64,000 bases of DNA from Pseudomonas sp. R4-35-07 (GTDB lineage: Bacteria > Pseudomonadota > Gammaproteobacteria > Pseudomonadales > Pseudomonadaceae). A program made the translations under genes and the position numbers. Positions 55,279-63,366 of the stretch are shown piece by piece. Position 1 is the stretch's first letter; each line of letters begins with the position of its first letter. Under the pieces are notes generated by a model that saw only the letters and a list, made by a program, of their open reading frames with translations, was not told where the DNA came from and ran no database searches. The stretch spans positions 2,666,001-2,730,000 of the forward strand of contig NZ_CP027732.1 in the NCBI RefSeq assembly GCF_003852235.1. Reading direction: 5' to 3'.

Positions 55279-56117
55279 GTGCGGCATCAACTCCCCCGGT
55301 TTTGCTCGTTGGCCGCTACCACCTTGAGCAGGTCGTGGGCCGGGGCGGGATGGGCGTGGTGTACCGTGCGCGCGATCTGTTACATGAGCAATTTGGCGAG
55401 CCTTGTTCCGTTGTGGCGCTCAAGCTGCTGGACGAGTCTTTATCTGCATGCCCGGACGCCCATGTATTGCTGTTCAGCGAGTTTGCCCTGGCGCGCCGCC
55501 TGCGACATGAGCGCGTGGTGAGGGTGTATTCGTTTGAGGTGGATACATCCAGCCAGATCGCCTTTTTTACCATGGAGCTGCTGCATGGCCTGACGCTGGA
55601 CCGACTGCTTGTGGAATGCCCTGATGGATTGCCGTGGGCAGAGCTGCAACCGATTGCCCTGCAACTGCTGGACGCGTTGGTTTATGCCCATCAACACAAC
55701 GTGCTGCATGGCGATATCAAACCGGCCAATGTCATGGTGGGCGAAGCGGGCGTGCGTTTATTCGATTTCGGCCTTGGGCAGTCATTTGCGCAGACCCCGG
55801 CGGACTTGGCGGCGGTGAATCGCAGCCGGTTGAATGCCTGGACCCGGGCCTATGCGGCGCCTGAATTACTGGCGGGTGGCGCGTTGACGCCCGCTGCGGA
55901 CCTCTATGGCGTGGCGTGCATCCTGTATGAGCTGGCCCAGGGCAAGCGCCTCGGGGAACGTCAACCGGGCGCCGGGCTGCCTCGGCCCAGGCAGTTGCCC
56001 CGACGTTGCTGGCCGGCACTGCACACCGCCTTGGCGCTAGACCCGCAATGCCGGGCCCTGACGGTCGCCGAGTTGCGGCAGGTCATGGGGTGCAGGCGGC
56101 TTCGCTGGTTCGGCTAG
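55275..56117 (+). CDS. Ser/Thr protein kinase (Stk1/PpkA-type)
   Basis: This 280-aa Hanks-type kinase has the glycine loop VGRGGMGVVYRARD near residue 17 and the catalytic Lys in VALKLLD. The catalytic loop is HGDIKPANVM (HGD instead of the usual HRD), followed by FDFGLGQ as the magnesium loop and APELL. It lacks a membrane anchor, like Stk1 of HSI-II and unlike PpkA of H1. It closes the T6SS operon and probably phosphorylates Fha. Confidence 0.9.
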   Translation: MSAASTPPVLLVGRYHLEQVVGRGGMGVVYRARDLLHEQFGEPCSVVALKLLDESLSACPDAHVLLFSEFALARRLRHERVVRVYSFEVDTSSQIAFFTMELLHGLTLDRLLVECPDGLPWAELQPIALQLLDALVYAHQHNVLHGDIKPANVMVGEAGVRLFDFGLGQSFAQTPADLAAVNRSRLNAWTRAYAAPELLAGGALTPAADLYGVACILYELAQGKRLGERQPGAGLPRPRQLPRRCWPALHTALALDPQCRALTVAELRQVMGCRRLRWFG

Positions 56118-56125
56118 CCAGAACG

Positions 56126-56455
56126 TCAGCCAGCCAGGTCATGCAGTTGGCAGTAGTCGGCCCAACTCATGCCGGCCATCTGTGCGACTTCCTTGTGCAC
56201 CTCGAGGCGCTGAGTTTCGAAGGCTTCGCTGGACTCGGCAGTCAGCTTGAGGGTCAGCTCCCAGGCGAACAGGCCCTGGCGCTCGGCCTGCGCCTCGAAC
56301 GCTTCATACAGACGCTCGGTACGATACTGCGCCACGGTTTCTCCCCTGGCCTGGGCAGCCAGTGGGTTGAGGTTGTTCAATTCAGCGGCCACATCCGGGT
56401 GTTCGTGCAGGAACCGGTCCAGTGCGCGTTGATAGTTATCGCCAGGTGCTGACAA
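56126..56455 (-). CDS. DUF6388-like small protein
   Basis: This 109-aa protein has NYQRALDRFLHEHPDVAAEL near the start and SWADYCQLHDLAG at the end, resembling small DUF6388 proteins of Pseudomonas. A TTG start at 56455 is proposed because GAGGGG lies 7 nt upstream; no ATG lies near. It overlaps the downstream side of the small membrane gene, so the two may be coupled. It converges on the kinase gene with only 8 nt between. Function is unknown. Confidence 0.65.
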   Translation of the reverse strand: MSAPGDNYQRALDRFLHEHPDVAAELNNLNPLAAQARGETVAQYRTERLYEAFEAQAERQGLFAWELTLKLTAESSEAFETQRLEVHKEVAQMAGMSWADYCQLHDLAG

Positions 56456-56466
56456 CGCCAAGCCCC

Positions 56467-56745
56467 TCAGCGAGAGAGAGGAGAGTCGACGTCGGGCGCG
56501 TGCCCGTCGACGTGACGCCGAGCGCGCTTGCGCGACCTGCGCTGGAGCCAGCGTTGCAACGGTGCCAGTAAAAAGAACATCAGGTAGGCGACAAGCACCA
56601 ACGTCAAATCTATCCAGGTCTCCGCGACGGGCCCGGTATACAGTTCGATGACGTTCTTGATGATAAATAACAGCGCCACGCTGCACAGCCACAACAGGAT
56701 GGTGACAAATAGGGGGCGCATGGTGCTGGACCGCTTATGGTGCAT
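56467..56745 (-). CDS. Small two-helix membrane protein
   Basis: This 92-aa protein has two hydrophobic segments (LFVTILLWLCSVALLFII and LTLVLVAYLMFFLLAPL) and a basic C-terminus rich in Arg, which should face the cytoplasm. ATG 56745 is used; ATG 56721 is possible. The family is unrecognised. Its stop lies 11 nt before the proposed start of the DUF6388-like gene. Confidence 0.6.
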   Translation of the reverse strand: MHHKRSSTMRPLFVTILLWLCSVALLFIIKNVIELYTGPVAETWIDLTLVLVAYLMFFLLAPLQRWLQRRSRKRARRHVDGHAPDVDSPLSR

Positions 56746-57062
56746 GGTAAGGCTCTCTCTCCTTTGTGCCTGCTTCTGGCCAGGCAATATTCCCTGAGTG
56801 GGCACCCGGTGTTAACCAGGTTGTAACATCCTTTAACAAACGGAAACGCGGCGGATAATACCGACTCAGACAGGTTTAGGGGATGACTCAGGTCAGAAAG
56901 TTCGATTTTTTATCTAGGAATTTTCACAGCCCCCAGGTTTTTTTTGCTGAAAAGCCCGGTGAGATGGCAAAAAGCTTTCGCGCCGAGCATCAGGGCGTGT
57001 AGCGTTGACGGGTATTCCGGCGCTGATCTCCAGACCCCGCGAATACGGGCAGAGGGCGGCTC
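56746..57062. other. Intergenic region between the small membrane gene and the EIIC-EAL gene
   Basis: This 317-nt spacer is divergent and should hold promoters for both sides. I recognised no clear sigma factor match. T-rich and A-rich tracts (56908-56945) lie in its middle. AGAGGG precedes the EIIC-EAL start codon. Confidence 0.4.
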
Positions 57063-59132
57063 ATGGCGCAAACGCTGTTCAAACTTTTCCTTACCCAGCG
57101 CCTGGCGGCCCTGGCCAGTATCGAGTCGTTGCGTGCGATTCGGGAGGGATTGTTGTGGATCCTGCCGTGCCTGTTGGTGTCTGCCATTTTCCTGATCCTG
57201 TCCGAATGCGCCAAGGTGCTGGGCTTCAGCCCACCAACAGTGAGCTTTCTTTCGGGCCTGCATGACCGGATCAGCTCGGTGATTCCACTGCTGGTCGCCG
57301 CTTCCATTGGCTATATGCTGGCCATTCAGCACCGCTTGCCACAACTGCCAATAGCCTTTTTGTGCCTTGCCAACGTAGTGGTGGCCACGTTTCTTTTGCG
57401 CGAATACCCTCGGGCTTCGGCCACCTTCCTGCTGTTCATTGCCATCGCGTCGCCGCTGATCAATGTGCCGGCCATCGCCTGGTTGCACCGTTTGCGTTGG
57501 ACTCGCCTGGTGAATGAAGACCTGATCGGACACAACCTCAAGGGCACGATCAACATGGTGCTGCCCGGTGCGATCACTGCGCTGGCATTGGTGGTGGTGT
57601 TGTCGTTGCTGCTGCAGATCCCCTATGTGGCGCAACTGCAGGGACCGCAGGTGCTCAATGCGTTACAGGCGCCTTACGGCAGCGGTTTGTTTGTGACCTT
57701 GATGAACTCGCTGTTGTGGTTTTTCGGGATTCATGGCGTGTACGCCATGCAGCCGCTGTTCGACGTGCTGGATCAAGCTGTGGTGCTCAACGGCGCAGCG
57801 CTGGCGGCGGGTGAGCCGGTCCAATACCTGCTTAACAGCGGCCTGTTGGGCAGCTTCGCATTTATCGGTGGGTCGGGCGGCGCGTTGTGCCTGCTCCTGG
57901 CAATCCTGCTGTTTTCCAGGAGCCAGTCCATGCGGTTGCTGGCGATGGCCAGTTTGCCGCTGTCGTTATTCAATGTCAGCGAAGTGCTGTTGTTCGGTTT
58001 GCCGATCATCCTCAACCCGCGGTTGTTCATACCCTTTCTGTTGGTGCCGGCGGTCAATGCGACGGTGGCGCTGGCGGTGGTGCAACTGGGTTGGGTAGCA
58101 CCGGCCGTGGCCAGCGTGCCGTTTACCGCACCGGTGTTTCTCAATGCTTACCTCAGTACCCATGGCGACGTCGCGGCCGTGGTATTGCAGGTTGTACTGA
58201 TGGGCCTGGGGACGCTGGTATATGCGCCGTATGTACGGGCGATCCATCGCCAGGCAAGTGACGGCGGCACGGTATACCTCAAATCCCTGGACATGACATT
58301 TCGCGGCCTGGAGGAGAAGGGGCGGTTGCTGGAGTTCGACCCGGTACTCGCGTCGCACCGCGCCCTGGCCCGGCAGGCCATTGAGTTGAACCGGATCCAG
58401 CAGATCAGCGACTACGAGTTCTATCTTGAGTTTCAGCCCCAAGTCTCCACCCGTACCGGCCTGTGTACCGGCTGCGAAGCCTTGATGCGCGCCCGGGACA
58501 GCGAGGGCACGGTGCATTCACCCTGGGAGTTCCTGCAATGGTTGGCACAGGCCCGGTTGATGCCGGATGTGGACGTGTGGGTGGCGTCCCAGGCCGTACG
58601 CCAGTATCAACAGTGGAAGAAGGCCGGTTTTGAATTGCCCATGACCATCAATGTCTCCAGCGTCACCCTCAAGGACGCGGCTTATGGTAATCGCCTGGTG
58701 GAAATTCTCGCCCAGGCCCAGGGCTGGGTGTCGGTGGAAATCACCGAAGATGCGCTGGTCAGCGATATCCAGGCGACCCGTCAGACCATCCAGAAACTGC
58801 AGGCATTGGGGGCAAAGGTATATATCGATGACTTTGGCACCGGGTTTTCGGCGTTGAGTTACCTGCATCAGTTTCCGGTGGACTTCATCAAGATCGATCG
58901 CAGCTTCGTGGTTGCACAGCACGATCCCAAGGGCGCTCAGGTGCTGACCGGCATGCTGCGTTTCTGTGAGGCGCTTAACCTGGGCGTGGTGGTGGAAGGG
59001 GTTGAGACCGCCGAGCAATTGGCGTTTCTGAATACGGGGGCTGAGTTGTTCATTCAGGGCTGGTATTTCAGCAGGGCATTGCCGGGACATGAAGTGCCGC
59101 AGTTTGTGCGCCAGCGGGCGGGGTTGGCGTGA
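57063..59132 (+). CDS. PTS EIIC-EAL fusion, probable sugar-sensing c-di-GMP phosphodiesterase
   Basis: This 689-aa protein fuses a cellobiose/lactose-type PTS EIIC membrane domain (residues about 1-395, about ten helices) to a cytoplasmic EAL domain (about 440-685). The EIIC part keeps the sugar-site His (GIHG, His224) and Glu (Glu307 in NVSEVLLFGLP), but no EIIA or EIIB partner is in the window. The EAL part keeps EALMR 472-476, Asn530, Glu559, DDFGTG 589-594, Lys610, Glu645 and Gln665, so it should hydrolyse c-di-GMP. It seems monocistronic. Sugar-gated phosphodiesterase activity is the natural inference. Confidence 0.9.
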   Translation: MAQTLFKLFLTQRLAALASIESLRAIREGLLWILPCLLVSAIFLILSECAKVLGFSPPTVSFLSGLHDRISSVIPLLVAASIGYMLAIQHRLPQLPIAFLCLANVVVATFLLREYPRASATFLLFIAIASPLINVPAIAWLHRLRWTRLVNEDLIGHNLKGTINMVLPGAITALALVVVLSLLLQIPYVAQLQGPQVLNALQAPYGSGLFVTLMNSLLWFFGIHGVYAMQPLFDVLDQAVVLNGAALAAGEPVQYLLNSGLLGSFAFIGGSGGALCLLLAILLFSRSQSMRLLAMASLPLSLFNVSEVLLFGLPIILNPRLFIPFLLVPAVNATVALAVVQLGWVAPAVASVPFTAPVFLNAYLSTHGDVAAVVLQVVLMGLGTLVYAPYVRAIHRQASDGGTVYLKSLDMTFRGLEEKGRLLEFDPVLASHRALARQAIELNRIQQISDYEFYLEFQPQVSTRTGLCTGCEALMRARDSEGTVHSPWEFLQWLAQARLMPDVDVWVASQAVRQYQQWKKAGFELPMTINVSSVTLKDAAYGNRLVEILAQAQGWVSVEITEDALVSDIQATRQTIQKLQALGAKVYIDDFGTGFSALSYLHQFPVDFIKIDRSFVVAQHDPKGAQVLTGMLRFCEALNLGVVVEGVETAEQLAFLNTGAELFIQGWYFSRALPGHEVPQFVRQRAGLA

Positions 59133-59260
59133 TCTGGCAGTCATGGGCTTAGGTATCTACACAACTTTGTAGCAGCCTACGGTAACCACGATGCGAAGCG
59201 AGTCGCTCTTGATCTTGCTTTTGATCTAGGCGCCCCGTTAAACCACGCTGGCCGGAATTC

Positions 59261-59352
59261 GACAGTGATTTGGGGGGTAAACCGGCAGGGATGCCGGTTT
59301 AGCCGCCCCGCGCCATGGATGGCGCGTGGCGGCGGCCCCCCAAATCGCTGTC
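59261..59352. repeat. Three-way-junction palindromic element
   Basis: Outer 17-nt arms (GACAGTGATTTGGGGGG against CCCCCCAAATCGCTGTC, one mismatch) enclose two perfect hairpins: TAAACCGGCA/TGCCGGTTTA and a second with arms GCCGCC and GCGCCAT. The parts abut almost without gaps, so the single strand would fold as a compact three-way junction. Confidence 0.8.
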
Positions 59353-59526
59353 GGATTACGGGCACACCGAGCCTAAGCGAGGTGCCGAGTGGTGGGGCAA
59401 GAGCGTTTTGCTTACTTTTGCGCTTTTCAAAAGTGAGACGCCGTAAGGGCGGAACCCATAGCAGCCGTTACCGCAGCAACGGATATGTACTCGCTCGGAT
59501 CCAACATCCTGGTCGGCTGTCAGGCC

Positions 59527-59756
59527 GCCATCGGGGGCAAGCCCCCTCCCACATTTAGGTCGCGGGGTATCAGTTAGAGAGACTTCGGCTCCTGAGCCGT
59601 CACAGGTTCAGGGCCGTGCCAAAGTTGTGTAGATACCTATGGCCATCGGGAGCAAGCCCCCTCCCACATTTGGAACGCGGGGCATCAGTTAGAGAGGCTT
59701 CGGCTCCTGGGCCATCACAAGTTCAAAGCCGTGCCAAAGTTGTGTAGATACCCATG
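59527..59756. repeat. 115-nt tandem duplication with REP cores
   Basis: Two near-identical units, each starting GCCATCGGG with a REP core and ending with AAAGTTGTGTAGATACC, follow head to tail with a period of 115 nt. They differ at scattered positions, so the duplication is not very recent. Confidence 0.85.
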
Positions 59757-59763
59757 CAGTCAT

Positions 59764-59791
59764 GGGGCCGACCGCTCTGGCAGTCGGCCCC
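59764..59791 (-). terminator. Hairpin downstream of the diiron-type hydrolase gene
   Basis: GGGGCCGAC and GTCGGCCCC form a perfect 9-bp stem 25 nt past the hydrolase stop codon. No U-tract follows on the minus strand. Confidence 0.45.
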
Positions 59792-59815
59792 GTTCAAATG
59801 CAGCACGCCGGCGTG

Positions 59816-60658
59816 CTAGACCGCCTCGTAGCCCCGATTGGTCCGCTCGATCTCCTCGACCAGTGCGTCAATTCCCTCCAACCGTGCCCGATTGTCATGG
59901 TCCCAAGGATGAAAACCCGGTTTGAAATAGTGCAGCCACGGCCGCAGCATGCGCGCAAAGATGCCCTTGGGGGCATACAGAAACTTGAGCATGCGCCAGA
60001 ACCCCCGCAGATGCCCACCCGACTTGCGGTCGGCAATCAACAGGCGCACATGGAAATCGAGCACCACCAGCCAGAACAGCAGCGTGGTAAACAGCATGGT
60101 GCCGGTGCGCAGCAAGTAGCGCTTGGGCCCAGGCGTGATCACCCGGTTCCACACATCGAAAGCCACCGCTTTATGTTCGGTTTCCTCAAGGGCGTGCCAG
60201 TACCACATCTGCTGGTAGCCCTTGAGTGAGTCGCCGAAACGCGACGGGTCGCTCAGCAGGATTTCCGCGAGCATCGCGGTGTAGTGCTCAAGGGCGATGG
60301 TCACCGCGAGGTTAAAGGACGGCGGCAGGTGTTTCTTTTGCAGGTCGAGGAAGAATTTCAAGCGGCGATCGAGGCTGTGCGCCGGCAGGCCTGCCGCTTG
60401 CAGCAGGTCGTTGTAGGCCACGTGTTCCCGGCTGTGCATGGCTTCCTGGCCGATGAAACCCTGGATCTCTTTCTTGAGGTCCGGATCGTCGATGCGGGAA
60501 CGGTAGTGGCGCACGCTGTCCATGAAAAACAGCTCGCCCTGGGGAAACAGCAGCGACAGGGCATTGAAAAAGTGCGTGATGAACGGGCCTTCTTCATGCC
60601 AGTTGGTGATGCGCCCGGCAGGCAGGGCGAAGCGGATATCACGGCGAATCGGCAACAT
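59816..60658 (-). CDS. Predicted metal-dependent hydrolase (PF10118-like, ferritin-type diiron)
   Basis: This 280-aa protein matches the predicted metal-dependent hydrolase family. It has carboxylate/His motifs of the ferritin-like type: GQEAMHSREH near residue 70, EHYTAMLAE and HALEETEHKAVAFD. It has a hydrophobic segment (LFTTLLFWLVVLDF). It is co-directional with an SDR and a Baeyer-Villiger monooxygenase gene; such trios recur in actinobacteria and pseudomonads, probably for lipid or ketone turnover. The reaction is unknown. Confidence 0.82.
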   Translation of the reverse strand: MLPIRRDIRFALPAGRITNWHEEGPFITHFFNALSLLFPQGELFFMDSVRHYRSRIDDPDLKKEIQGFIGQEAMHSREHVAYNDLLQAAGLPAHSLDRRLKFFLDLQKKHLPPSFNLAVTIALEHYTAMLAEILLSDPSRFGDSLKGYQQMWYWHALEETEHKAVAFDVWNRVITPGPKRYLLRTGTMLFTTLLFWLVVLDFHVRLLIADRKSGGHLRGFWRMLKFLYAPKGIFARMLRPWLHYFKPGFHPWDHDNRARLEGIDALVEEIERTNRGYEAV

Positions 60659-60673
60659 GGGGTGTGCTCCTGT

Positions 60674-61564
60674 TCAGAGACGGGGCTCGTCGTTGGTTTC
60701 AAACACGGGCGTGCGTGGTTTGGGCGCCATACGCCTGCTGGCAAACACCACCAGCGCTTGATAGGCCGCCGGCAGGCAACGGGCGAGCAGGTCGAGCAAA
60801 TACGCGTCGCGGCCGATCAGCACGCGGCGTTTGTTTTTGCGCACGCCTTGCAGGATCACCTTGGCGGCCTGGTCGGCGTCGGTGATAAACAGCTTTTCGA
60901 AATCGGCGCGTGCCTGTTGTTCGCTATGGATAAGGAAACCGGTCATGTTCGCGTCAATCCGGCTGCTGCGGCAGATGTCGGTGCGAATTCCGCCAGGATG
61001 CACGCAGGTGGCGGAGACGCCGCAGCGTTGCAGGTCCAGCTCCTGGCGTAGCGCTTCGGTAAAGCCGCGCACCGCGAACTTGCTGGCGTTGTAGCCACTC
61101 ATGCCGGGCTGGGCGAACAGGCCGAACACGCTGGAGGTGTTGACGATATGCCCGTCGCCGCTGGCCTTCAGGTAAGGCAGGAACGCCTTGGTGCCATGCA
61201 CCACGCCCCAGAAATTGATGCCGACGATCCACTCCAGGTCGGCATAGTCCACGCCTTCCACGGTGCTCGACAGCGCCACTCCGGCATTATTGAAGACCAG
61301 GTTGACCTGGCCATGCTCGGCCGCACAACGCGCCGCCCACTCCAGCATGGCTTGACGGTCCGAGACATCCAGTACCTGAGTGGTGACGGTCACCGGCGAC
61401 AGGGTCGAGGTCCTGACCAGGTCCCGTGTGCGCTCCAGCCCCTGGCTGTTCTTGTCGGCCAAGGCCAGGTGGCAACCCTCCCGTGCCAGGGCCAGTGCCA
61501 GTGCGCGACCCATGCCGGAGGCCGCTCCCGTGATTGCCGCCACGCGGCCGGTGAATGACTTCAT
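60674..61564 (-). CDS. Short-chain dehydrogenase/reductase
   Basis: This 296-aa SDR has TGAASGMGRA near residue 13, NNAGVAL, the catalytic Ser in NTSSVFG and Tyr/Lys in GYNASKFAVRG. The ATG overlaps the monooxygenase stop (ATGA at 61561-61564), so translation is coupled. It could interconvert the alcohol and ketone handled by the monooxygenase. The C-terminus is extended and basic relative to minimal SDRs, which is common in this subfamily. Confidence 0.85.
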   Translation of the reverse strand: MKSFTGRVAAITGAASGMGRALALALAREGCHLALADKNSQGLERTRDLVRTSTLSPVTVTTQVLDVSDRQAMLEWAARCAAEHGQVNLVFNNAGVALSSTVEGVDYADLEWIVGINFWGVVHGTKAFLPYLKASGDGHIVNTSSVFGLFAQPGMSGYNASKFAVRGFTEALRQELDLQRCGVSATCVHPGGIRTDICRSSRIDANMTGFLIHSEQQARADFEKLFITDADQAAKVILQGVRKNKRRVLIGRDAYLLDLLARCLPAAYQALVVFASRRMAPKPRTPVFETNDEPRL

Positions 61565-63099
61565 GACAGACTGCCTTCTGTGGCGCAATGAGGGGTGGGT
61601 GCGGGGCGCGGCACAGGCACAACGGGCGCCCGGCTGACCACATAGTCCTTGAGCGCAAAATGCCGGGTGACTTGCTTGAAGCGCCACGTCGAGCCGGGCC
61701 ACAGCGTGGTGTTCTTGCCGGTACGCGGGTCGAGGTACCAGCTTTGGCAACCGCCGGTATTCCAGATGGTGCGCTTGAGCTTGCCTTGCAATTGCTCGTT
61801 GTAGGCCTGCTCCACGGCGGGTTTGACCTCCACCATGGCGATGCGTTGGCGCTGCATCTGTTGCAACGCATCAAGGATGTAAGCGACCTGGGCTTCGATC
61901 ATCAGAATCATCGAGTTGTGCCCCAAGCCGGTGTTGGGCCCGACGATCAGGAACAGGTTGGGATAGCCCGGCACCGTGGTGCCTTTATAGGCATGGGCGC
62001 CGTCGTGCCAGGTGTCCATCAGGTCGACGCCGTTGCGTCCGATGATGCAGCCACGGGGCAGGGGATCGGCAGCCTGGAACCCGGTGCCGAAGATCAGGCA
62101 ATCGGCGGGGTGCTTGATGCCGTCAGCGGTGATCACGCCATCGGCTTCGACCCGCAGCACCTGGTCGCTCACCACCTCGACATTACTGCGTGACAACGCC
62201 GGGTAGTAGTCGTTGGAGATCAGCACACGCTTGCAGCCGATGGTGTAGTCCGGCGTCAGAATCTTGCGCAGGGAAGGGCGGGCCACTTGTTTGCGCAAAT
62301 GACGCAGGGCGATTTTCTGCACCATCTTCATCAAGCGCGGGTGCAGGGCAAAGCCCACCACACGGCCTTCCAATGCCCAATAAAAGGCGCTACGCACCAG
62401 CCTTTGGGTCACTGGCAGATGCTTGAACAGCCAGCGTTCGACATGTGAGATCGGCCGGTCGGGTTTGGGCATGATCCAGGGCGGCGTGCGCTGGAACAGG
62501 TCCAGATGCGCCACTTGCGGCGCAATCTGCGGCACGAACTGAATAGCACTGGCGCCGGTGCCGATCACTGCCACGCGCTTGCCCTTCAAACTGTAGTCAT
62601 GGTCCCACTGCTGCGAGTGGAAACGCTTGCCTTTGAAACTGTCGAGCCCAGGAATATCCGGCAATGTAGGACGCGACAGGCCACCCATGCCCGACACCAG
62701 CACTCGCGCACTGACTTGGCGGCCATCGCTGAACGTCAGTTGCCAGCGTTGCTGCTGATCATCGAACACCGCCCGTTGAAGGCCCATGCCGAAACGCAGG
62801 TACGGCGCCAGCCCGAAACGCCGCGCGCATTGCTCCAGGTAAGCGCGAATCTCCGCTTGCGGGGCAAATTGGCGCGTCCAGTCGGGGTTGGGCGCAAAGG
62901 AAAAGGAGTAGACATGGGACTGCACGTCACAGGCACAGCCAGGGTAGTGGTTGTCACGCCACGTACCGCCGAGTGTGTCGGCCTGCTCAGCGACGAAGAA
63001 ATCGCTGAGCCCGGCTTGCTTGAGTTTGATCGCCATGCACAGGCCGGCGAAGCCCGAGCCGATGATGGCGATGTCGATTGCGTCGCTGTGGGCATTCAT
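61561..63099 (-). CDS. Type I Baeyer-Villiger flavin monooxygenase
   Basis: This 512-aa flavoprotein has an FAD Rossmann loop GSGFAGL near residue 14, the NADPH loop GTGASAIQF and the fingerprint FKGKRFHSQQWD (FxGxxxHxxxWD) between them, which marks type I Baeyer-Villiger enzymes. It inserts oxygen beside a ketone carbonyl to give an ester or lactone. It is first in a three-gene leftward operon with the SDR and the diiron-type hydrolase. Confidence 0.9.
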   Translation of the reverse strand: MNAHSDAIDIAIIGSGFAGLCMAIKLKQAGLSDFFVAEQADTLGGTWRDNHYPGCACDVQSHVYSFSFAPNPDWTRQFAPQAEIRAYLEQCARRFGLAPYLRFGMGLQRAVFDDQQQRWQLTFSDGRQVSARVLVSGMGGLSRPTLPDIPGLDSFKGKRFHSQQWDHDYSLKGKRVAVIGTGASAIQFVPQIAPQVAHLDLFQRTPPWIMPKPDRPISHVERWLFKHLPVTQRLVRSAFYWALEGRVVGFALHPRLMKMVQKIALRHLRKQVARPSLRKILTPDYTIGCKRVLISNDYYPALSRSNVEVVSDQVLRVEADGVITADGIKHPADCLIFGTGFQAADPLPRGCIIGRNGVDLMDTWHDGAHAYKGTTVPGYPNLFLIVGPNTGLGHNSMILMIEAQVAYILDALQQMQRQRIAMVEVKPAVEQAYNEQLQGKLKRTIWNTGGCQSWYLDPRTGKNTTLWPGSTWRFKQVTRHFALKDYVVSRAPVVPVPRPAPTPHCATEGSLS

Positions 63100-63366
63100 A
63101 AGCGGTCCTTGGTGGGCATCGGATGTGCTCCTGTTTTTCTTTTGTGTTTTAGATAGAACACCATTGCAAAGGAAAACTGAATTAATTATTTTAAAAAAGA
63201 TTTTAAATAATCTACCTGAAAATTTCGCCTACGCTAGGACCTTGTTCGATCTATGCGACTTGTCCGACAGACGCGCATGGAGGCTGGGTCCAAGGTGTGG
63301 ACGAAGGTTGAGGCCTTGATCAATCCCGATCAGGTCGCCAGCAGCAGGGAAGCAGAGGACCGAGCT
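63100..63366. other. Divergent spacer between monooxygenase and alpha/beta-hydrolase genes
   Basis: The spacer has an AT-rich core (63160-63215) likely to hold the promoters of the divergent monooxygenase operon and the hydrolase. No regulator gene is adjacent. In-frame ATGs at 63253 and 63277 could extend the hydrolase. Confidence 0.4.

Larger units (their letters stand above)
59133..59815. repeat. Gene-free structured repeat island
   Basis: This 683-nt region has no credible gene. It holds a three-way-junction palindrome (59261-59352), a perfect 20-nt inverted repeat (59150-59169 against 59620-59639), a 115-nt tandem duplication (59527-59641 and 59642-59756) containing single REP cores, and a terminator-like hairpin (59764-59791). 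The parts resemble repeats common between genes of fluorescent pseudomonads. Confidence 0.75.

Noticed and set aside
59265..59558. 97-codon frame in the repeat island
   Set aside because: It runs through the three-way-junction palindrome and ends in a translated REP core (GQAPSHI). Similar short frames arise wherever these repeats occur, so it is not a gene.
59527..59756. CRISPR-like repetition
   Set aside because: Only two long units in direct tandem with no unique spacers and no cas genes; it is a tandem duplication containing REP cores.
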